Assembly: GCF_965279675.1 (NCBI RefSeq)
Contig: NZ_CBDIIJ010000002.1
Coordinates: 620,001 to 684,000, forward strand
Direction of reading: 5' to 3'
DNA length: 64,000 nt
DNA from: Mucisphaera sp965279675
GTDB taxonomy: Bacteria; Planctomycetota; Phycisphaerae; Phycisphaerales; Phycisphaeraceae
Position 1 is the stretch's first letter, and each line of letters begins with the position of its first letter. Made by a program: the position numbers and the translations under genes. Of the stretch, positions 45,865-54,462 are shown one piece after another. A model generated the notes under the pieces. That model ran no database searches and was not told the DNA's origin. It saw only the letters and a list, made by a program, of their open reading frames with translations.

Positions 45865-46641
45865 TCACGACCGCTTCCGAATATGAAACCGTGGCACCAA
45901 CTCTACGTCCAACGCATACCGATCCTCCAGACCCCGCCGCCGCAGAGCCTTCCGCACCGCCGTCGCCGACCCCTCGATCTGACCCAGCCGCATCCCCTGC
46001 GAAATACTGTCACCATGCACCCGATACGCATAGTGGTCCTCCGCCAGATGCACCACCTCCGCCACCTCCGACAACCGCAGGCACAGGTCGTAGTCCTCCG
46101 CGTAGTTAAAACTCGTATCGATCCCGCCCGCCGACTCGAAAGCCTCCCGCCGAATCAGCCGGAAATGAAACGTCATGAAATCCCGCAGAAGCCGATTCGC
46201 CGAATACGGAATCCCGCACCGCCGGCCCTTGCCCAGCACCGCCCCGGCCTCGTTGATCTCCACGTGATCCGTATAGACCATCCCCACCTCCGACCGCCCA
46301 TCCAGCACCGCTGCCGTCCGCGCCAGCGCCTCAGGAAGCAACCGATCATCCGAGTCCACCCACCCCAGATAAGCACCCCTCGCCTCCGCCAACGCCCGCT
46401 CCAGCACGAAATACATCCCCCGATTCTCCCACCGCTCGTACCGCACCCGCTCATCCCGCTCCGCATACCCCCTCGCGATCTCGCTCGACCCATCCGTCGA
46501 CCCGTCGTCCCAGACAATCAGCTCCCAATCCTCAAACGTCTGGGCCAGAATCGAATCCAGCGCCTCCGCCACATAGTCACGCCGGTTGTACACCGCCATC
46601 ACCAGCGAAACCTTCGGCCGATCTCCAGCATCCTCTGACAT
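45865..46641 (-). CDS. Family 2 glycosyltransferase
   Basis: This 258-residue single-domain GT2 enzyme has VSLVMAVYNRRDYVAEALDS, WDDGSTDGSSEIA, GWVDSDDRLLP (DxD-like) and YAEDYDLCLRLSEV (ED). Such proteins add one sugar to a lipid or polysaccharide acceptor. ATG 46641 (MSEDAGDRP) is preferred; the frame is open to 46668. It diverges from the VOC gene across 50 bases. Confidence 0.85.
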   Translation of the reverse strand: MSEDAGDRPKVSLVMAVYNRRDYVAEALDSILAQTFEDWELIVWDDGSTDGSSEIARGYAERDERVRYERWENRGMYFVLERALAEARGAYLGWVDSDDRLLPEALARTAAVLDGRSEVGMVYTDHVEINEAGAVLGKGRRCGIPYSANRLLRDFMTFHFRLIRREAFESAGGIDTSFNYAEDYDLCLRLSEVAEVVHLAEDHYAYRVHGDSISQGMRLGQIEGSATAVRKALRRRGLEDRYALDVELVPRFHIRKRS

Positions 46642-46691
46642 ACCGCCCAGTGTACGATCACCCTCCAACCCACGGAGCCATAGAGAATCCC

Positions 46692-47129
46692 ATGCCCGAA
46701 CACACCAACCCCACCATCAGCAACTGCGGCTTCCACCACGTCGCCATCTTCGCCCGCGACTTCGACAAGGCCGTCGATTTCTACACCGGCCTCCTCGGCA
46801 TGAGCCTTCGCATCACCTGGCAGGACGCCCCCAACCGCGCCGCCATGCTCGACACCGGCGACGGCAACTACATCGAACTCTTCGAGAAAACCGACAAGCC
46901 CCAACCCGCCGAACCCACCAAGGACGCCTGGTTCCACATCGCCCTCCGCTGCGCCAACCTCGACGACGTCATCCAGAAAGTCCGCAACGCCGGATTCCCC
47001 ATCACCATGGAACCACGCTCCCTCAACATCGAAGCCACCAACACCGACGAATCCGTACCCATCCGAATCGCCTTCTTCACCGGACCCGAAGGCGAGTCCA
47101 TCGAACTCTTCCAGAACGAAACCCTCTGA
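46692..47129 (+). CDS. VOC-family (glyoxalase-fold) protein
   Basis: This 145-residue protein has the vicinal oxygen chelate fold pattern: FHHVAIFARDFDKAVDFYTG, then GNYIELFEK, WFHIALRCANLDDVIQKV and GPEGESIELFQN. The metal-binding His and Glu positions are present (HHVA, IELFE, FHIA, IELFQ). The reaction is not identifiable. pdxJ begins 5 bases after its stop. Confidence 0.83.
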   Translation: MPEHTNPTISNCGFHHVAIFARDFDKAVDFYTGLLGMSLRITWQDAPNRAAMLDTGDGNYIELFEKTDKPQPAEPTKDAWFHIALRCANLDDVIQKVRNAGFPITMEPRSLNIEATNTDESVPIRIAFFTGPEGESIELFQNETL

Positions 47130-47134
47130 CCACC

Positions 47135-47890
47135 ATGAGCCAGACCACCAGCCTCAGCGTCAACCTCAACCGCGTCGCCCTCCTCCGCAACCAACGCGAC
47201 CGCAACGTCCCCGACCTCGCCGAGTTTGCCCGCATCGCCCTCGATGCCGGAGCCCATGGCGTCACCGTCCACCCAAGACCCGATCAACGGCACACCCGTC
47301 CCGTCGACGTCCACCTCCTCAAAGCCGTCTGCTCCGAAGATGCCTACCAGGGCAAGGAACTCAACGTCGAGGGCAACCCCTTCGAGGGCGACTTCCTCCA
47401 GCTCGTCCTCCAGGCCCGACCCCACCAGGCCACCCTTGTCCCCGACGAACCCGGCCAGAAAACCTCCGACCACGGCTGGGACCTCCGCAAGCAAGGCGAA
47501 AAACTCATCCCCATCGTCAAACAACTCAAGGAAGAAGGCATCCGCGTCAGCCTCTTCCTCGACCCGGTCGCCGCGCAGATCGAAGCCGCACCCGCCGTCG
47601 GCGCCGACCGCATCGAGCTCTACACCGAACCCTACGCCGATGGCTTCCTCAAAGGCGGATCCGAAAAAGAACGCATGCTCGCCAGCTACGCCGCCGCCGC
47701 CCACATCGCCGACGCCCTCGGCCTAGGCGTCAACGCCGGCCACGACCTCGACCTCAACAACCTCCCCGACCTCGCCAAACACGTCCGACCCCTCGCCGAA
47801 GTCTCCATCGGCCACGCGCTCACCGCCGACGCCCTCAAACACGGCATGACCCAAACCGTCAAACACTACCTCGCCGCCCTCAACCCCTGA
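47135..47890 (+). CDS. pdxJ: Pyridoxine 5'-phosphate synthase
   Basis: This 251-residue TIM barrel joins 1-deoxyxylulose 5-phosphate with 3-amino-2-oxopropyl phosphate to make pyridoxine 5'-phosphate (vitamin B6). Family blocks: LSVNLNRVALLRNQR, GAHGVTVHPRPDQRH, LNVEGNPFE, ATLVPDEPGQKTSDHGWDL, GVNAGHDLDLNNLP. ATG 47135 was chosen; the frame is open far upstream but runs antiparallel to neighbours there. Probably co-transcribed with the VOC gene. Confidence 0.95.
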   Translation: MSQTTSLSVNLNRVALLRNQRDRNVPDLAEFARIALDAGAHGVTVHPRPDQRHTRPVDVHLLKAVCSEDAYQGKELNVEGNPFEGDFLQLVLQARPHQATLVPDEPGQKTSDHGWDLRKQGEKLIPIVKQLKEEGIRVSLFLDPVAAQIEAAPAVGADRIELYTEPYADGFLKGGSEKERMLASYAAAAHIADALGLGVNAGHDLDLNNLPDLAKHVRPLAEVSIGHALTADALKHGMTQTVKHYLAALNP

Positions 47891-47905
47891 CCCACCAACA
47901 GCAAA

Positions 47906-48307
47906 CTACCTCCCACCCCGAACCTCACCATCCCGCTCACGCCAAACGCCCTCCGCATCCGCCAACAGCTCCCTCATTCCCTCCGGCAAACCCTCCTCAC
48001 CCCAGACCGCCACCAGCCGCTCACGATGCCTCGCAATCAACACCCCCGCCCGATCCACCCCCAGCGCCCGCTCATCCGCCGCCAGCCGATCCAACTGCCC
48101 CAGCGCAAACCACACCGCCTGCAACCCAATCACCTCCGGCACCGACGCCCGCCAACGCCCGCCCTCCGAATCATCAGGCAGCCCCACCGCCGCCTGCGCA
48201 TAAGCCACCCACTCACCCAGCAAGACCGACCACGTCAGCCCATCCACCGGCAACGGCTCCGCCGATCCCTCCGGCACTGACTCCGATGATCCCGCCTGAT
48301 CCGTCAT
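47906..48307 (-). CDS. Hypothetical acidic protein, 133 residues
   Basis: This protein is helix-rich, without signal or membrane segment (WSVLLGEWVAYAQAAVGLP, VIGLQAVWFALGQLDRLAAD). No family is recognised. ATG 48307 is preferred over the in-frame start at 48325, which would overlap the divergent gene at 48320. G/T-ending codons on its coding strand match the other minus-strand genes in this region, supporting it as real. Confidence 0.6.
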   Translation of the reverse strand: MTDQAGSSESVPEGSAEPLPVDGLTWSVLLGEWVAYAQAAVGLPDDSEGGRWRASVPEVIGLQAVWFALGQLDRLAADERALGVDRAGVLIARHRERLVAVWGEEGLPEGMRELLADAEGVWRERDGEVRGGR

Positions 48308-48319
48308 ACCATCCTCAAC

Positions 48320-49099
48320 ATGCACGCTTCAAAAACGCTCAGTCTCACCTGCATCCTCCTCACCGGAGCATACGCCAACCTCCACGCCGACTTCACCCCC
48401 CTCACCGATCACATCCGCATCGACCGTGAAGCCGCCATCGTCGAGTTCGACGCCGAAGTCGTCTTCGAGCAACGCCAGGTCACCAACGACGAAGGCGAGG
48501 TCCTCTACACCTTCGGCGAATGGCTCGAACTCCTCGCCTGCACCCACAACACCCGCGAGCACGAATCCCTCCTCGCCACCCACGTCAAACCCTCCGACCT
48601 CCACGCAGCCCTCCTCCTGCTCAACCTCGAACCCGGCCAGCCCGCCACCCTCACCCAGACCGATGCCGGCGAATGGACCACCACCCCGCCCTCCGGACCC
48701 GACCTCACCATCACCCTCCTGACCCCACCCGACCCCGACAACCCCGACGCCCAACCCACCCGAACCCCCGCCGGCCGCTGGATCATCCACGAACCCACCA
48801 GCCAGACCCTCGAACACACCCGCTGGCTCTTCACCGGCTCCCGAACCATCGAACACAACGGCGAAACCCTCTACCTCGCCAACCTCTCGGGCAGCCTCAT
48901 CTCCCTCGTCAATTTCCGGGACGACCTCATCGTCCGCCCCACCGCCACCACCTCCGCCGACGACCAGCAGGCCTACCAGCCCAATCTCCCGCTGATCCCA
49001 CCCCCAGGCACCCCCGTCAGGGTCCGGATAACCCCGGCCCAGCCAGCCCCGGCCGCCGGCCAGCCCCCAGCCTTGTCAGAACCGCCCCCAACCCGGTAG
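48320..49099 (+). CDS. YdjY-domain secreted protein
   Basis: This 259-residue protein has a signal peptide (MHASKTLSLTCILLTGAYA) and then a YdjY-like domain: REAAIVEFDAEVVFEQ, LELLACTHNTREHESLLAT and AALLLLNLEPGQPATL. The domain is common in planctomycetes and of unknown function. The C-terminus is a Pro/Ala-rich tail (APAAGQPPALSEPPPTR). It diverges from the 133-residue gene across about 12 bases. Confidence 0.75.
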   Translation: MHASKTLSLTCILLTGAYANLHADFTPLTDHIRIDREAAIVEFDAEVVFEQRQVTNDEGEVLYTFGEWLELLACTHNTREHESLLATHVKPSDLHAALLLLNLEPGQPATLTQTDAGEWTTTPPSGPDLTITLLTPPDPDNPDAQPTRTPAGRWIIHEPTSQTLEHTRWLFTGSRTIEHNGETLYLANLSGSLISLVNFRDDLIVRPTATTSADDQQAYQPNLPLIPPPGTPVRVRITPAQPAPAAGQPPALSEPPPTR

Positions 49100-49149
49100 A
49101 CTGCTCGCAAGAGGCGGTCGGCCTCGGCTTTACCATGTAAGGATCGATC

Positions 49150-49419
49150 ATGCGTGCAATCCTCCTGGCCCTCGTCATCGCCACCACCGGACTCACCGTC
49201 GGCTGTGGCGGCCCCAAAACCCTCGAAGCCCCCGTCACCTCCGCCGACATCCGCCGGAACATCTCCCCCACCCTCGACTCCACCGCCACCACCGACGAGC
49301 AGGACTTCAACAACATCGTCCGCACCATGGATATGGACATCCGCATGCTCCGCGACGACTTCCTCCGAGCCTTCATGCTCACCAACCCCAGCGGGCTCAC
49401 CGGCACCCCGGTCTATTAA
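49150..49419 (+). CDS. Small lipoprotein, 89 residues
   Basis: It begins MRAILLALVIATTGLTVGC, a lipoprotein signal with lipobox TVGC, followed by a short helical mature domain (DFNNIVRTMDMDIRMLRDDF). No family is recognised. It follows the YdjY-like gene by 50 bases and is closed by an intrinsic terminator, so the two may be one transcript. Confidence 0.78.
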   Translation: MRAILLALVIATTGLTVGCGGPKTLEAPVTSADIRRNISPTLDSTATTDEQDFNNIVRTMDMDIRMLRDDFLRAFMLTNPSGLTGTPVY

Positions 49420-49472
49420 ACAGAACCGAATCTACATTGGTTCCAATAAAGGTCGACCTGGCAATAACACAC

Positions 49473-49499
49473 ACCCGACGCTCCGCGTCGGGTTTTTTT
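49473..49499 (+). terminator. Intrinsic terminator after the small lipoprotein
   Basis: A 9-bp stem (49473-49481 with 49485-49493) with a 3-base loop is followed by seven T residues, 54 bases past the lipoprotein stop. Confidence 0.88.
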
Positions 49500-49570
49500 A
49501 TGCGTACACGTTCGGCTGTAGGCCATGACCGCCAACAGATTAATCTGCCTCAACGTTTTTCCTGTTATTT

Positions 49571-49586
49571 GGCAGTGCACACTGCC
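49571..49586. promoter_or_regulatory. Short palindromic element upstream of the PilZ gene
   Basis: GGCAGTG and CACTGCC flank a 2-base centre in the otherwise AT-rich 160 bases between the lipoprotein terminator and the PilZ gene. It lies about 70 bases before the start codon and could be an operator. No protein partner is known. Confidence 0.3.
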
Positions 49587-49657
49587 TGTTGGAGCGCCTG
49601 TGTCGATAAAAAGACTAACTGAGATCCTTCCTCGTTAGTGAAAGAGGTTTGCACCCC

Positions 49658-50110
49658 ATGGCAGCAGACAGCCGCTCCCAGAAGATCATCAACGCCCTGG
49701 AGAAGCTCGAGGCCAATCAGGGCGATCACGTCTTTTCCCGCCGCAGCTTCCAGAGAGTCGTTCTACGTGGCGACGCCCACCTCCTCCCCAATTGTCGGGT
49801 CCACACCAACCCCAATCCCATGGAGATCAAGTACCGGGATATCAGCCGCGGTGGGCTCGGATTCATCACAACCCACAAGCTCGAATCAGGCTCAGACTGG
49901 CGCGTCATCCTCTTCCACAACGGCTACGCCGTCTGTAAACAGGGCCTCATCATCCGCCACCAGCAGGAAGTACAGGATGGCCTCTATCTCACAGGCGGCC
50001 AGTTCGTCATCCATTCAGGGTTGTTATCGATCCTCGGCGTCGACCCCACAGGACTCGACTTCGGAGATGCCGAATACATAGAATCCCAAGGTGACTTCCA
50101 GCCCGAATAA
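49658..50110 (+). CDS. PilZ-domain protein
   Basis: This 150-residue protein has the PilZ c-di-GMP-binding signature: an RRSFQRVVLR segment (RxxxR-like) early on and YRDISRGGLGFITTHK (D/N-x-S-x-x-G). No other domain is attached. ATG 49658 was chosen, with AGAGG 11 bases upstream; a TTG at 49649 is too close to that site. The gene has lower GC and weaker codon bias than its neighbours. It probably relays c-di-GMP levels to a partner such as a motility or secretion protein. Confidence 0.8.
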   Translation: MAADSRSQKIINALEKLEANQGDHVFSRRSFQRVVLRGDAHLLPNCRVHTNPNPMEIKYRDISRGGLGFITTHKLESGSDWRVILFHNGYAVCKQGLIIRHQQEVQDGLYLTGGQFVIHSGLLSILGVDPTGLDFGDAEYIESQGDFQPE

Positions 50111-50133
50111 CCCGCATCTATCTCTACAACAAG

Positions 50134-53100
50134 TCAGGACGACTCCAACACCTTCTGAGCCCCGGCTCCCACCGCAAACCCGCCACCTTCAGGGAAGTAG
50201 TCCTGCAGCGCCGCCACCCCCCACTTCCCTTCCTTCATCGCGCCAATCGCCTGCACCGCCGACGCCCCCGCCGTCACCGTCGTGATCATCGGCACCCCGA
50301 AACGAACCGCCGTCGAACGCAGCTTCCCCTCATCCGTCTTCAAACCCTTGCGCGTCGGCGTATTGATAATCAGCGACAACTCCCCATTCTTAATCAGGTC
50401 CAGCGCATTCGGCCGCCCCTCCGAAATCTTATTCAGCACCTTCACCCCGATCCCCGCCTCCGCCAGATAACGCCCCGTCCCACTCGTCGAATAAACCTCG
50501 AACCCTAAGTCCACCAGCGCCCGCGCAATCGGGGCCGCCGCCGGACGATCACCCGCACGCACCGACAAAAACACCTTCCCTTCCGTCGGCAAAAACGTCC
50601 CCGCCCCCATCTGCCCCTTCGCAAATGCCAGCGGGAAGCTCCCGTCAATCCCCATCACCTCACCCGTCGAACGCATCTCCGGACCAAGAATCACATCCAC
50701 ACCCGGGAACTTCGCAAACGGGAAAACTGACTCCTTCACCGCCGTATGCGCCGGCTCCGGAATCTCCCTAACCCCGAGCTCATCCAGGCTCTTGCCCATC
50801 ATCACCTTCGCCGCAATCCGCGCCCACGGAGCACCCGTCGCCTTCGACACAAAAGGCACCGTCCGCGACGCCCGCGGGTTTACCTCAAGGATGAACAACT
50901 CGTAATCATCCGAAGCCTCCACCGGCCGGCGAATCGCCCACTGAACATTCATCAGCCCACGCACCCGCAGCGCCTTCGCCAGCGCCCGCGACTTCGCCTT
51001 CAGCGCCTCCACCACCCGCTCAGGCAGCGAGTGAGGCGGAATCGCACAAGCCGAATCCCCCGAATGCACCCCCGCCTCCTCAATATGCTCCATCACCCCG
51101 CATACCACCGCTCGACCCGCATCGCTTTCACCCTCCGGCTCAAAATCCGCCACCACATCCACATCACACTCGATCGCATCCGCCAGGAAACGATCGATCA
51201 GAATCGGCTGACCCTCCACATCCGACGCCCCCATCGCGATCTGCATGTAGTAACGCAGCTGCTCGTCATCAAACACCGTCTCCATCGCTCGACCACCCAG
51301 CACAAAACTCGGCCGCACCAGCACCGGATACCCGATCCGATTGGCGATCTCCACCGCCTCCTTCGCATCAAACGCAATCCCGTTGTCCGGCTGCTTGATG
51401 TCCAACTCCCGGCACAACGCAGCAAAACGCTTCCGATCCTCCGCCAGATCAATCGAGTCCACCGACGTCCCGATGATCGGAACCCCCGACGCCCGCAAAC
51501 CATTCGCCAGGTTCAGAGGCGTCTGCCCCCCAAACTGAACAATCACCCCCTTCACAAAATCACCCGCCGCCTCATCCCCACAGCGTCCCCCATTGATCCG
51601 CTCGATCACATTCAACACGTCCTCTAGCGTCAACGGCTCGAAGAACAACAAATCCGACGTGTCATAGTCCGTCGACACCGTCTCCGGGTTCGAATTCACC
51701 ATCACCGCCTCAAACCCAAGCTCCCGCGCCGCGAACGCCGCCTGCACGCAGCAGTAATCAAACTCGATCCCCTGACCGATCCGGTTCGGCCCGCCACCCA
51801 GAATCACCACCTTCGGACGCTCAGTCACCCGAGCCTCATCCTCCGCCTCCGCCTCGCCATCCACATGCTTGATCGGCCGCTCATACGTCGAGTAGTAATA
51901 AGGCGTCACCGCCTCGAACTCCGCCGCACACGTATCCACCAGCTTGTAAACCGGCTTCACCCCGAGCACCTCCCGAACCCGACGCACCGCCGTGATGTTG
52001 CTCGTCGTGATCGCCCCGAAAAACAGGTTCGCCAGCTGCGCATCCGAATACCCCAGCCGCTTCGCCTCGAACATCACATCCTTCGATACATCCTCCAGCG
52101 CTTCATAACCCGCCAACACATCCTCAAACCGGACCAACTGCTCCAGCTGATCCAGGAACCACGGATCGATCTTCGACAGCTCGTGCACCTTCTCGATCCC
52201 CCAACCCAGCTTGAGCGCATACCGCACGTAATACAGCCGCCCCTGCGAAGGCACCGACAGCTTCCGCCGCAGCTTGCTCTCGCTGATCGGCCAGATCACA
52301 TCCGACCCGTCCGCCGTTTCCTCGCTCCCACGACTCCCCGCCAGCCACTTGTCGTTCGCGTCCAGCCCGAAGCCGAATCGCTTCACCTCCATCGACCGGA
52401 TGCCCTTCTGCAGGCTCTCCTTGAACGTCCGCCCGATCGACATCGCCTCGCCCACCGACTTCATCTGCGTCGTCAGCGTCTCATCCGACTCCGGGAACTT
52501 CTCGAACGTCCAGCGCGGAATCTTCGTCACCACGTAATCGATCGACGGCTCGAAACACGCCACCGTCTGACCCGTGATGTCGTTCGGCAACTCCCAAAGC
52601 GTGTAACCCACCGCCAGCTTCGCCGCCAGCTTCGCGATCGGGAACCCCGTCGCCTTCGACGCCAGCGCCGACGACCGCGACACCCGCGGGTTCATCTCGA
52701 TCACCACCATCTCGCCATCCGCCGGGTTGATCCCGAACTGAATGTTCGACCCGCCCGTCTCCACGCCCACCGCCCGGATGATCGCCTGCGCCGCATCGCG
52801 CATCCGCTGATATTCCTTGTCCGACAGCGTCTGCGCCGGCGCCACCGTGATCGAATCCCCCGTGTGCACCCCCATCGGATCAAAGTTCTCGATCGAACAC
52901 ACGATCACCACGTTGTCATCCCGATCCCGCATCACCTCCAGCTCGTACTCTTTCCAGCCCAGCACGCTCTGGTCGATCAGGATCTGCGAGTTCATCGACG
53001 CATCCAACCCCCGCCGCGCGATGTCCTCAAACTCCTCCAGGTTGTAAGCAATCCCGCCACCCGACCCGCCAAGCGTGAACGCCGGCCGGATGATCGCCGG

Positions 53101-53607
53101 CAGCCCCGTCTCCTCCAGCACCGCCCGCGCCTCCGCCATCGTGTGCGCGATCCCCGCCTTCGGCATCTTCAGGCCGATCCCCTCCACAATCTCCTTGAAC
53201 AGCTGCCGATCCTCCGCCCGGTAGATCACCTCCCGGTCAGCGCCGATCATCTCCACCCCCAGCCGCTTGAGCTCCCCCGAGTCGTGCAACTCGCACGCCA
53301 CATTCAGCGCCGTCTGACCCCCAAGCGTCGGCAGCAACGCATCCACAGGTGTCCCCAGCGACGCCTCCTTCTCAATGATCCGAACCACCGCCTCCGCCGT
53401 GATCGGCTCGATGTACGTCCGATCCGAAAACTCCGGGTCCGTCATGATCGTCGCCGGATTCGAGTTCACCAGCACGATCCGGTACCCCTCCTCCCGAAGC
53501 GACTTGCACGCCTGCGTCCCCGAGTAATCAAACTCACACCCCTGACCGATCACAATCGGCCCCGAACCAATCAGCAGGGTGGTCTTCAAGTCTGTCCGCT
53601 TCGGCAT
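50134..53607 (-). CDS. carB: Carbamoyl-phosphate synthase large subunit
   Basis: With CarA this enzyme makes carbamoyl phosphate for pyrimidine and arginine synthesis. Two ATP-grasp halves are present: the first with IGSGPIVIGQGCEFDYSGTQ and MNPRVSRSSALASKATG, the second with GGGPNRIGQGIEFDYCCVQ and VNPRASRTVPFVSKATG. A C-terminal MGS-like allosteric domain (FEVYSTSGTGRYLAEAGI) follows. At 1157 residues it is about 80 longer than E. coli CarB, because of inserted loops near GSRGSEETADG and DGEAEAEDEARV. carA is not in the window. Confidence 0.96.
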   Translation of the reverse strand: MPKRTDLKTTLLIGSGPIVIGQGCEFDYSGTQACKSLREEGYRIVLVNSNPATIMTDPEFSDRTYIEPITAEAVVRIIEKEASLGTPVDALLPTLGGQTALNVACELHDSGELKRLGVEMIGADREVIYRAEDRQLFKEIVEGIGLKMPKAGIAHTMAEARAVLEETGLPAIIRPAFTLGGSGGGIAYNLEEFEDIARRGLDASMNSQILIDQSVLGWKEYELEVMRDRDDNVVIVCSIENFDPMGVHTGDSITVAPAQTLSDKEYQRMRDAAQAIIRAVGVETGGSNIQFGINPADGEMVVIEMNPRVSRSSALASKATGFPIAKLAAKLAVGYTLWELPNDITGQTVACFEPSIDYVVTKIPRWTFEKFPESDETLTTQMKSVGEAMSIGRTFKESLQKGIRSMEVKRFGFGLDANDKWLAGSRGSEETADGSDVIWPISESKLRRKLSVPSQGRLYYVRYALKLGWGIEKVHELSKIDPWFLDQLEQLVRFEDVLAGYEALEDVSKDVMFEAKRLGYSDAQLANLFFGAITTSNITAVRRVREVLGVKPVYKLVDTCAAEFEAVTPYYYSTYERPIKHVDGEAEAEDEARVTERPKVVILGGGPNRIGQGIEFDYCCVQAAFAARELGFEAVMVNSNPETVSTDYDTSDLLFFEPLTLEDVLNVIERINGGRCGDEAAGDFVKGVIVQFGGQTPLNLANGLRASGVPIIGTSVDSIDLAEDRKRFAALCRELDIKQPDNGIAFDAKEAVEIANRIGYPVLVRPSFVLGGRAMETVFDDEQLRYYMQIAMGASDVEGQPILIDRFLADAIECDVDVVADFEPEGESDAGRAVVCGVMEHIEEAGVHSGDSACAIPPHSLPERVVEALKAKSRALAKALRVRGLMNVQWAIRRPVEASDDYELFILEVNPRASRTVPFVSKATGAPWARIAAKVMMGKSLDELGVREIPEPAHTAVKESVFPFAKFPGVDVILGPEMRSTGEVMGIDGSFPLAFAKGQMGAGTFLPTEGKVFLSVRAGDRPAAAPIARALVDLGFEVYSTSGTGRYLAEAGIGVKVLNKISEGRPNALDLIKNGELSLIINTPTRKGLKTDEGKLRSTAVRFGVPMITTVTAGASAVQAIGAMKEGKWGVAALQDYFPEGGGFAVGAGAQKVLESS

Positions 53608-53783
53608 GGCGGTCTAACGCTCTCTAAGGTGGAAAATCAGGGGTCATCCGCGCACCAGCCGCGCAAATCTGCCCCAAGGTAGCCATCCCGACCCTCACCC
53701 GCCACCGCACCACCCAAAAACCCTTGGCCCCACCGCATCACCCCCTACAATGAAAGTTTCCCACCCCCTTCCGGAACCCACCC

Positions 53784-54458
53784 ATGACCCGCCTCACCCC
53801 CGCCCTGCTCACCACCCTCGCCCTCACCTCCTCCGCCCACGCCGCCTTCACCATTACCCTCAACTCCGACGACTTCACCACCACCCCCAGCTTCAGCGAC
53901 GTCCAAACCTTCCAGATCGAGATCGTCGTAGACGCCCGCCTCGAAGCCAATCGCCTCTACGTCAACCCCACCCTCCAACGCGTCACCTACCTCGTCGAAG
54001 GCACCCTCGAACCCGGCACACCCTCCGGCCTCCCCGCCTTCCGCCTCGAACGCAACATCACCGGCGAGGAGTTCTATGCGCAAGGCAGTAGCTTTAGCAT
54101 GCGGATTGGATCAGCTGACCTCACAGACGGTCTCCTGTTCGATGAGCTAACGCGTACTGGTGGGCAGAGAGGAAACTGGGGTCCACACTTACGGTTTGAT
54201 GCACGAGAATTCAATACCGGTCGCTTTCATCCGCCAATTATTAGTTTCAGGGCTGGTTCCGGTACTATTCACAACGCTGATAACACCCCTGTCTACATTG
54301 ACTCGGGCAACCCCAACAACATTTCCTTGGATGCCGGCGACGAATACAGCACCAACCTCACCTTCGACCCCTCAGCCATCACCATCGCCATCCCCGAACC
54401 CACCACCGCCGCCCTACTGAGCCTCACCAGCCTCGCACTGATCCGCCGAAGGGCTTAA
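53784..54458 (+). CDS. PEP-CTERM sorted secreted protein
   Basis: This 224-residue protein has a signal peptide (MTRLTPALLTTLALTSSAHA) and ends in AIPEPTTAALLSLTSLALIR plus a final basic cluster, the PEP-CTERM tag. The centre is beta-rich and unknown. Bases of about 54070-54340 have lower GC and different codon choice than both ends of the same gene. It converges on the EAL-HDOD gene with 4 bases between. Confidence 0.83.
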   Translation: MTRLTPALLTTLALTSSAHAAFTITLNSDDFTTTPSFSDVQTFQIEIVVDARLEANRLYVNPTLQRVTYLVEGTLEPGTPSGLPAFRLERNITGEEFYAQGSSFSMRIGSADLTDGLLFDELTRTGGQRGNWGPHLRFDAREFNTGRFHPPIISFRAGSGTIHNADNTPVYIDSGNPNNISLDAGDEYSTNLTFDPSAITIAIPEPTTAALLSLTSLALIRRRA

Positions 54459-54462
54459 TCCC

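Noticed and set aside
49569..49587. Possible sigma-54 promoter (TGGCAG...CTGCC)
   Set aside because: The GG to GC spacing is off by one and the -12 element lacks the TTGC consensus; the sequence is better seen as a short palindrome.
51865..53682. 605-codon plus-strand frame across carB
   Set aside because: Arg/His/Leu-rich shadow of carB; no motif and no ribosome-binding site.
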